Assembly: GCA_005408345.1 (NCBI GenBank)
Contig: SEMN01000271.1
Span: 124,001-188,000 of the forward strand
From: Macquaria australasica
Lineage: Eukaryota > Chordata > Actinopteri > Centrarchiformes > Percichthyidae
Direction of reading: 5' to 3'
DNA: 64,000 bases
Part shown: positions 57,013-64,000 of the stretch, piece after piece
How positions within the stretch are numbered: the first letter of the stretch is position 1
Layout: each line of letters begins with the position of its first letter
Translations under genes and position numbers: made by a program
The notes under the pieces: model-generated
Databases searched by the model: none
Told to the model about the DNA's origin: nothing
What the model saw: only the letters and a program-made list of their open reading frames with translations

Positions 57013-57913
57013 CTCAAATCTTGTGTTGATACTAATGGAAACCTTCTTGTTCAACCTTCTTTATCCCCTCCACTGGGAGATCAGCGGTCACCATCAGAAA
57101 CAGAGCAGCTGCCACATGGACAGAGTAATGTTTCAGTAATGGTCTTCTCTTCAGGCCACGTTCCATTCTGTATGACCTCCAAACTGAATTGATGTTTGAC
57201 ATTGAATATATGGTTTGCATGAACAAACAATGTCATTCTAGCTGAATGTGAGGCGGAACTGAGGGCAGAGTGCAGAGGTGGACGAGAAGAAAGTCAGCAG
57301 AGAGAGTGAGTCAGTAAGTGTGGGATGGTGGAAAGGAGGCCTGGATGTTTTGGTAGTAGAAAGCCTGTAATCATGTTAAATGAGACAAACACATAGCTCT
57401 GCGTGTGCCAACCAGACAGCCGGACTTGTCTCTGCATGCTCCTTGCGTTTCTGTGTGTAAGAGTGGTGGAAACAGATGGTGTGTTGTCTGGAGTGTCAAC
57501 ATGACTCCCACCACAATAAAGATGCTGAAATGAATTGGAGAATAAATACTCATTTGCAACTGGCAATCAATACAGGGATCAATATGCTAATGTCTGCTGT
57601 GCTTTCTCTTTTCTTTCTTGGGTTTCAGGTGTGTCCAGGCATATAATGTGAAAAACACACAGCTTGACTAATAGACTCATTCTAAATGCTGCACCGGTGT
57701 GTCCCCTCTTTGTTTTGTCTCTCTTTCTTATACACATCACCCCCATCACAGCAGCACAGTCAGGGTCCACCAGCTGGTCTCTAGCAAGACACACAGTTGT
57801 TACCATGGTGACAAAGCCCAGCAGATGAGGACCCATGTGTGTGTGTGTGTTTATGGCGTGGTTTAACAATCTTTTAATAATGCATAAAGGTGGGCCTGTG
57901 TGTATGTATGTAC

Positions 57914-57940
57914 TGTGTGTGTGTGTGTGTGTGTGTGTGT
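57914..57940. repeat. (TG)n microsatellite
   Basis: Perfect TG run. Confidence 0.9.
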
Positions 57941-60180
57941 CTAGCCCACATAGCCTGAGGATTTTCTTGTCTGTATTCCAGACAAAGAGACAGAATAAAA
58001 AGAGATGAGAGATAATCACATTGAAACAAACACATCACAGAGTGTGTGTTGCATGTGTGGCATGTAATATGCTATTAGGCTCAAATCCTCCATTTTTAGT
58101 ATTTTACAGCACCAGTCAGAGCAGCACTCTCTACAGCTTGCCAGGATACAAAAGGAAAGGAATGCTCCTAAAATAGGGGGAAAAGCAAGGATGAAGAGTG
58201 CATCAAATGTAAACGATAAGTTCACTTTTCATAATAATGTTTGCATTTCGGCTAGAGGGTGAAAAGAAAAACTTGTTCCGAACCTTGGATAAACTATAAA
58301 ATAACTATGGAAACCAAGAAAGGCCATAATAATTTATATAATAATAATTTTATACACATCTGAATGCCTACTTGTGAAATGTAACTTCTACTGAATACTT
58401 AACGTTGACATTTAAATGTATAGCATTGAAATATTTTATTTTGAAAACCCTCTATCAGAATTTATGAGGTCTGAATTCGCGTGTTTGAAATTTCCAGAAG
58501 ATTTTTTAGTTCAAAGATGTTTGTTTTTTCTTTTGGGTTAAAAAAAATTGAAAGTTACATTTCCTGTCACTCATCTGAACTTCTCTTTCTTGGATCAAAC
58601 GACTGACCTGATAAGACAGAGGTCTGATCGATTCAGGCTTGATTGCTTATCCCTGGTAGATGTTCAAGTTAGGTTTCTTTTCATATTGAATTTTAATATC
58701 TGAATTTTACCAGTCCCATTTAAGCAACTAGATTTTTTAGACTTCACCCTCTTTTTAGCTCTTTTTAGCTCAATTTGAGCTCTTTTTAGATTCCTCACTG
58801 AGGTCAGATTCCTCACAGACATCTGAATCTGCTTTCAGATGTTTGTGACTTAACTCACCTCCTGCCCACACCAACCTTTACACTGACACTGAAATGAAAG
58901 GACCAAAAATGAAACCTCGGACTCCCACTGCTAAGAAAGTGATCATAAATATGTGGTAGGAAAATAGCGATGTGGTTGCAACAAAACTGGGTGAAATGTA
59001 CTTGTACAGAAAACTCCAACTCCAAGGATGGATGGCTGAACTTGTGACAGGTGCAGAGCTGATTTAAACCCCCGTAAAGCTGTTGTTTTCACAGGGAATG
59101 CTGGCCTTTTGCCTTTATGACCGTTCTGTAAAGTCATTTAAACTATAGAGGGTGTAGCCCTGAGACCCCAAAAGGCTCTGAGACTGTTGTTGGCGAATTT
59201 AACAAGAAAGGGCTCCTGTGAGTGTCCTCCACCACAAAAAAAAACACATGCATATGTGTTTGAAAATGTCCTCAGTAAGACTGAAATTGAGATATTTGGA
59301 GGATTTTGAGTTTGGGTGTAAGGGTTTGAGAAGACATTACATTTATGTAAAGGGGAGAGCATGGGATTAGCTTGTCAAGGCCTTGCATGTAGCACAGTGT
59401 GTTGTAGTTGTCAGTGTTGGTCCTTACAAGTGCAGTAATACCAACGTGTTTTCCTGTATACAATGTATCTGCGTACGTCCCCTCACAGTGCGGCTTATTT
59501 GCACAGTTATAGTGGTTGCCGGTGGGGAACCGTGATTGGAGGATGTTAGATCAACTACTAAGTGACTGAATCACAGTGCTGTGTTTTATTTCCTGTTAGG
59601 ACGACACTCCTGCAACTTGTGTCACATGATAGACCACAAAAACATTTGTCTTTGTCAAGTCAGAGATATTTCAGACCATATTTGGAGCTTTTGACAGGAC
59701 ATGACATTACACACTGAGATAAAGACAAAGATAGGACATTGTTTGCTGCTGACAAGCATGCACAAACATTTTCTGCTCTGCCGCACCTTACCCTGTGAGT
59801 GGCAGACCTAATAGTTTATCTATTAAGGGAGGACACCAGTCATCCACCAAGTCTGCTGTAATTTTTACACAGAGATAGATGATAAGATCTGTGTAAACTT
59901 GTGAAGGCTTGAGCTTGTCTGCTGACTCCCAGTCTTTGACTCTCACCTTTTGTCCAACGTGTCGTTCACTCTCACTGTCTCTGTCTACACACAAATCTCA
60001 CAGCAGATATTTTGGGTCACAAATGTATTGTCACTTTTGTCTCTGACCATAGTCATTGTGTGTGTGTGTGTGTGATTCCAAGCACACCTGTCATCACCGA
60101 GACAGTGGGCCCTTTATTAGCCAAGCCCACACGATTCAACTGACAAATCCTGCTCCAGACAAACACACACACATGCGCGT

Positions 60181-60182
<2 letters not shown>

Positions 60183-60249
<67 letters not shown>
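60183..60249. repeat. (CA)n microsatellite, longest in the window
   Basis: About 33 perfect CA units. Together with (TG)n at 60056-60074 it could form an imperfect stem of opposite-strand complement. Confidence 0.95.
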
Positions 60250-60250
<1 letters not shown>

Positions 60251-62439
60251 GCACTCACGTTGAACAGAAGAGAGGAGCCAGGTGCTGAATCTAGCCATTT
60301 CTTTCTTTGCCCCCCCAACCCCCCTCTCTCCAGATAGTGTGTTTCACCTTTTTTTTTCTATCTTTAGAAGAAGATATCACACAAAATTTAAGGTTGAGTT
60401 TTTTATTGGAAAATGTGCTTTAAATTGTTGGGCAAGCATGAACAATCAGATAACGCTGTGGGTTTAAACATTAACCTGCTTTAACACCTCCAGCTGCAGG
60501 TGCGTGACGGATATATTTGGGAAAAGTCAAGTTAATTCAAACTTCATTAGAAAGGAAACACCACATGCTTAAGTAGAGAAATCCCACTATAAGAATACAA
60601 ATGCAATACAGTGGATACAAAGGGCTTTTGCACATGCACAAACATACGTGTGCATAAAAGGGTTCTTGCCTTCAGCGTGTTCAGTGTTTGGTTCATGTCA
60701 AGTGGCCAGTGCCAGAAGACCTGAGAGACCGTGCTGGCTCATAACTTGTAACACAGCCAGAAATGGGTTGTTTGGCCATTAGGAGCTTTCTAGACAAACA
60801 GCAGAGCCATAAAGTCAACTGTATTGTCTACTGTAAGACTTTCCTCGTGTTCGTTAAGACCAGGAAAAAGGCATTGCAGTCATTTAATCTATTTGTAGCA
60901 AAGGGCATCACAAGTTCTCAGTCTATAGTAACAGGAAATGTTTATGTGTTTGAGCGGTCCCAGTGATGCTCTTAATTTGACCTGTTTTTGTGATTTGTTT
61001 ACATGAAAGGAAGCAATAATCTTAGTGGCAAGTTTCAATTATTTGTTAGCTGCTCGGTCTAAATATCCCACTGAGACTTGAGTTAAGCCTTTTGCCATTT
61101 ATGCTTGGCTGTACTGTACAGCTGCATACCTGAAACTGTTTTATGGATTTCATACTATACCCAACTGTCAGACAGAGCTTGTTTTTCGGAAGGAGAAATC
61201 AATACCCTTTCTTTTTTTCTCCCTTCGAAGTTCAAAGCCTTCTCAAGGTGAAGCTGTGGTCTGTGGTAACTTCTGAAACCTGTAAGAGTGCCAGGTGCCT
61301 GTTGCATTGAAGTAGCACACTATCTAACACTTTCTTGCTTGCTGATATCGATGTCACAGAAAAAATAAAATACATCGTGCACAGAGGTCACTGTTAAGGC
61401 TTTTGGAGATATTGTTATGTTGTTATGTATGTTCCTGTCCTGACAGGGCTCCCAAAGTGTCCAGGCTCTTATTTGAGAACTTACGTAATGTCTGGAATTG
61501 AGTGCTAACTTAACCCAAGGCCTGAATGGAACAAGCCTTACCACAGTGAATGATATCAATCCAATTATACATTTTTGTGGGTTGAAAAAATGTAATAGCA
61601 CAACTTGATATAATGAGGGGCTATAGGTCAATAAGAATTATATGAAATGGTTATTTCTTCATTAAACAAACGCTGAAGGTTATGTAATGCTTAGATTTGT
61701 GTACTTCTTGGCTTTGGAAAGGGAACTGACTGATTGTACTCTCACTTGTTATCCTATGCAGACCCTCCTTTGAGTTCCCAGATCCAGACACAGTCACCCT
61801 GTCTGCCTTCCCCGTTTTACACCTTGCTGCTCCACACAGAAGTCAAGTGAGGCACAGATAGATCGATAGTAGAATAAAACCAGGAAATTACTTTTCCTTC
61901 AAAATGAAAGCGCACGTTTTTTCAGTGGAAAAAAAAAAATATATATTTCAAAAGCCATGGAGTGAAACTGCCACTTAGCCAACTTGAATTGGCCTTCTAG
62001 TATAGGTGGTAACGAATAGGTTCCACCTTGGATAAATAAGGGACTGACCTAAGGGGCATGCATTCAGGTGCAGGAAACATATGTACAAGAAATTAACCTC
62101 TAACATATTTGTCTCTTGTATTTCCGTTTATTAAAAGGGAAAAAATGAAAAAAAAAAAAAAAAGGTAATAGCACTATGTTTCACAAAAACAATTACCGGA
62201 ACATGTGTGCAAATTAGCCTAAAGACTCAGGCAAACAGATGTGTCTGGACTGAGGGAATTAAAAACATTTGAGAGAAAAACAAGGTGTCTTTGAGCAAGG
62301 CGGGCAGATTTTTTACGTAAATAACGAGTACACAGTTAATTGTAGGGTGCTTTGGTTCTCTAGTCTAATTGCTGTGTTTACGTTTGAGTGATTTATTGTG
62401 AAAGTCATTACCGGAAACAGCTCTCCCTTCTTTGTAGCT

Positions 62440-62828
62440 GCCTTGACAGCAGCAGCTGCGGCTCACACCTCGCTCGCGCTGACAGTGTGCCCACGAGCAG
62501 CGTCTCGGTCCGGCGTCTTGTTCTGCGGACTGTCCACTTTTAAAATATCTTCCACCGTCCCAAGTGTGTTGAACACGTTAGAAAATACCTTAAAAACAGC
62601 AAGTGGACACGGCTGAAGCTTTTTTTTCCTTCTCCCTGTGGTCAACCGGTTTATGTGCGAACTTGATCGTCCATCCCAGGTCGTCACCGTGAGGCTACTT
62701 TTTCATGACTGGGTCCAGTTTGTGTGGAACAGTGGGTGTAAGTTTTAACTGGAGACTTTGGGCATCAGAAAGTTTTGTAATCTGCAGGAGACCAGAAACA
62801 TCGACTGCTGACACAAAAACTACTCAAG
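62440..62828 (+). other. Possible 5' noncoding first exon of a downstream gene
   Basis: A locally CpG-richer block (62455-62530, 'cacctcgctcgcgctgacag') leads into unannotated sequence. It ends in ACTACTCAAG followed by GTAAGC, a near-ideal donor at 62829. No ATG-initiated conserved frame precedes it, so it would be 5' UTR; the coding exons would lie beyond the window. The transcription start is unknown. Confidence 0.35.
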
Positions 62829-62830
62829 GT

Positions 62831-63895
62831 AAGCCTAATGTTACACACCCGAAGGAAAAATACCAAGCTAGGCTATAACGTTATAATGCTATAGCGTGCA
62901 TTAACATCTGCATTAGTGACCCTTTTCACCTTTTTAAAAATGTATTATGGTATCACTGTTAAATTACAATTTTGCCCAAATGGTTTCTTTAGAAAAAAAA
63001 TATTATTAAAGATTGTATTTATTACACATGTAGAATAACGTGATAATGAGGTGAACCTGGTGCTGCCTATGACTATGACTATGGATGACTATTCCAAATG
63101 TAAATGTATTAGTTATATGTAATTAATAATAAATAAATTAAACTAAAATTAAAAAATAGTTCGCACCCCTCTATTGCTCGTGTTAAAATGCAACACCTCC
63201 GTAGTTCTATATCTTTTTTATTAAGTTATTTCACATTTATTTCGACAATAACATAAAAAAAATGTGTGTGTGTTTTTGGGGCTGGGTCATGAAGCATCCT
63301 GATTATTTACAGTAACAGGGTTGTGCAAAGCCTTGTGTATTATTTTCCTTGCCCTCATAAGCAAGTGTTATGAGATAATATTTTGGTTCACATTGGTGTT
63401 GAAAAGCAGATATCAAAGGCAGGGAGCAGGGACTGTATGTTTCCAGCCTGCTCTTCTTACACCTCTAGTATGCGGTTTCCTGCCTGTGCCTAGGTGTACA
63501 ATCAAAAGACTTCACTCAGTAAAAAAAAAAAAGAAACGAAAAAACCATAGGGTGAAAAAGCCCTAAAAACCTGGCCATTGCCCCAGTTTGAACTTTGCAA
63601 ACCAGCACACACAGTTCAGAGAAGCACTTGATGTTTGAAATTGAAAGTGAGCAAAATGACAAACAAGGATTTTTTTTTTCTAAGCCCCAATCCCTTGAAA
63701 TGCAAATATTGCAGTGGATGTGTGACTCATTGCAGAAACTCCTTCTCTTTTGTGCTGACTTCATTTTTCATAATGAGGAAAAGAAAGCCCCTGATGGCAA
63801 AGTGAACCTCGTGACCCACACCTAAGGCCACACTGGGGGTGATTTAAGCCTAATAACATGCTGGCTTTTGTCTGTGCATGCGTCTCTCTCTCTCC

Positions 63896-63926
<31 letters not shown>

Positions 63927-64000
63927 TTGTTTTATTGATTTATTCATAGCCCCGAAGGAAATATCTGCAGCATTCCACCTGCTCCTCCAATTTCCGCACA
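62831..64000. other. Non-coding stretch to the right edge
   Basis: No exon recognised. If the preceding donor is real this is the first intron. It holds a (TC)n(TG)n microsatellite at 63882-63928. Confidence 0.45.
63882..63928. repeat. (TC)n(TG)n compound microsatellite
   Basis: A CT/TC tract passes directly into a TG run. Confidence 0.9.

Larger units (their letters stand above)
57013..62430. other. Non-coding stretch with microsatellites
   Basis: No gene recognised. It contains (TG)n at 57836-57851 and 57914-57940, a short tandem 'gctctttttagctc' cluster with duplicated 'cagattcctca' near 58747-58830, (TG)n at 60056-60074, and (CA)n at 60183-60249. Long frames over the CA/TG tracts (60053-60337) are low complexity. 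Confidence 0.5.

Noticed and set aside
60053..60337. Cys/Val-rich and Thr/His-rich proteins on opposite strands
   Set aside because: They are translations of a CA/TG microsatellite.
62398..62616. 72-codon plus-strand frame, alanine-rich signal-like start
   Set aside because: It lies in the putative 5' noncoding exon region, has no conserved look, and ends well before the donor at 62829.
1..64000. CRISPR arrays, operons, prokaryotic defence systems, plasmid features
   Set aside because: The sequence is clearly eukaryotic nuclear DNA with spliced genes; the tandem repeats seen are microsatellites or transposon parts.

Overview
This is vertebrate nuclear DNA, almost certainly from a ray-finned (percomorph-like) teleost. 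Exons are short and split by GT-AG introns, intergenic space is AT-rich and full of dinucleotide microsatellites, and the transposon relics are of fish type (degraded L2/CR1-like and other LINEs, Ty3/gypsy, hAT and several terminal-inverted-repeat MITE families). There are no operons, CRISPR arrays, rRNA genes or intact tRNA genes. Most open reading frames longer than 60 codons are chance frames or repeat-derived.

Three protein-coding genes can be reconstructed exon by exon, all in 34-56 kb. KLHL23 (minus strand, 41492 to 34527) is a BTB-BACK-Kelch protein of 562 residues in seven coding exons; its start codon appears to lie in a separate very short exon. PHOSPHO2 (minus strand, 48819 to 47674) is a HAD-type phosphatase of 241 residues in three coding exons plus a 5' noncoding exon. 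SYAP1 (plus strand, 50108 to 55220) is a BSD-domain protein of 359 residues in nine coding exons. PHOSPHO2 and KLHL23 are neighbours in the same direction, as in mammals, where read-through transcripts are known. SYAP1 is head-to-head with PHOSPHO2 across a GC-richer interval of about 0.6 kb that probably holds both promoters.

Layout: 1-34 kb is gene-poor. It has one good candidate coding exon at the left edge (minus strand, 162-304), two weak single-exon candidates on the plus strand (6992-7057, 28173-28239), a decayed C-type lectin pseudogene (19.4-20.0 kb) and many mobile-element relics. These include a 2.1-kb element with inverted repeats of about 125 bp that carries a nested hAT derivative (9.4-11.5 kb), a LINE fragment inserted into an older repeat (4.1-5.1 kb), and a broken Ty3/gypsy region intermingled with LINE pieces (23.8-26.7 kb). 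34-56 kb is the gene block, with MITEs in its introns and spacers. 56-64 kb is again gene-poor, ending with a possible 5' noncoding exon (to 62828) of a plus-strand gene that would lie beyond the right edge.

I found no convincing undescribed biological system. The observations most worth a second look are a GC-AG intron in SYAP1, UG repeats hugging several SYAP1 splice sites, the KLHL23 start microexon, the long-inverted-repeat element with hairpin ends, and a perfect 28-bp palindrome inside one MITE copy. Human family comparisons, lengths and synteny are from memory, not from a search.
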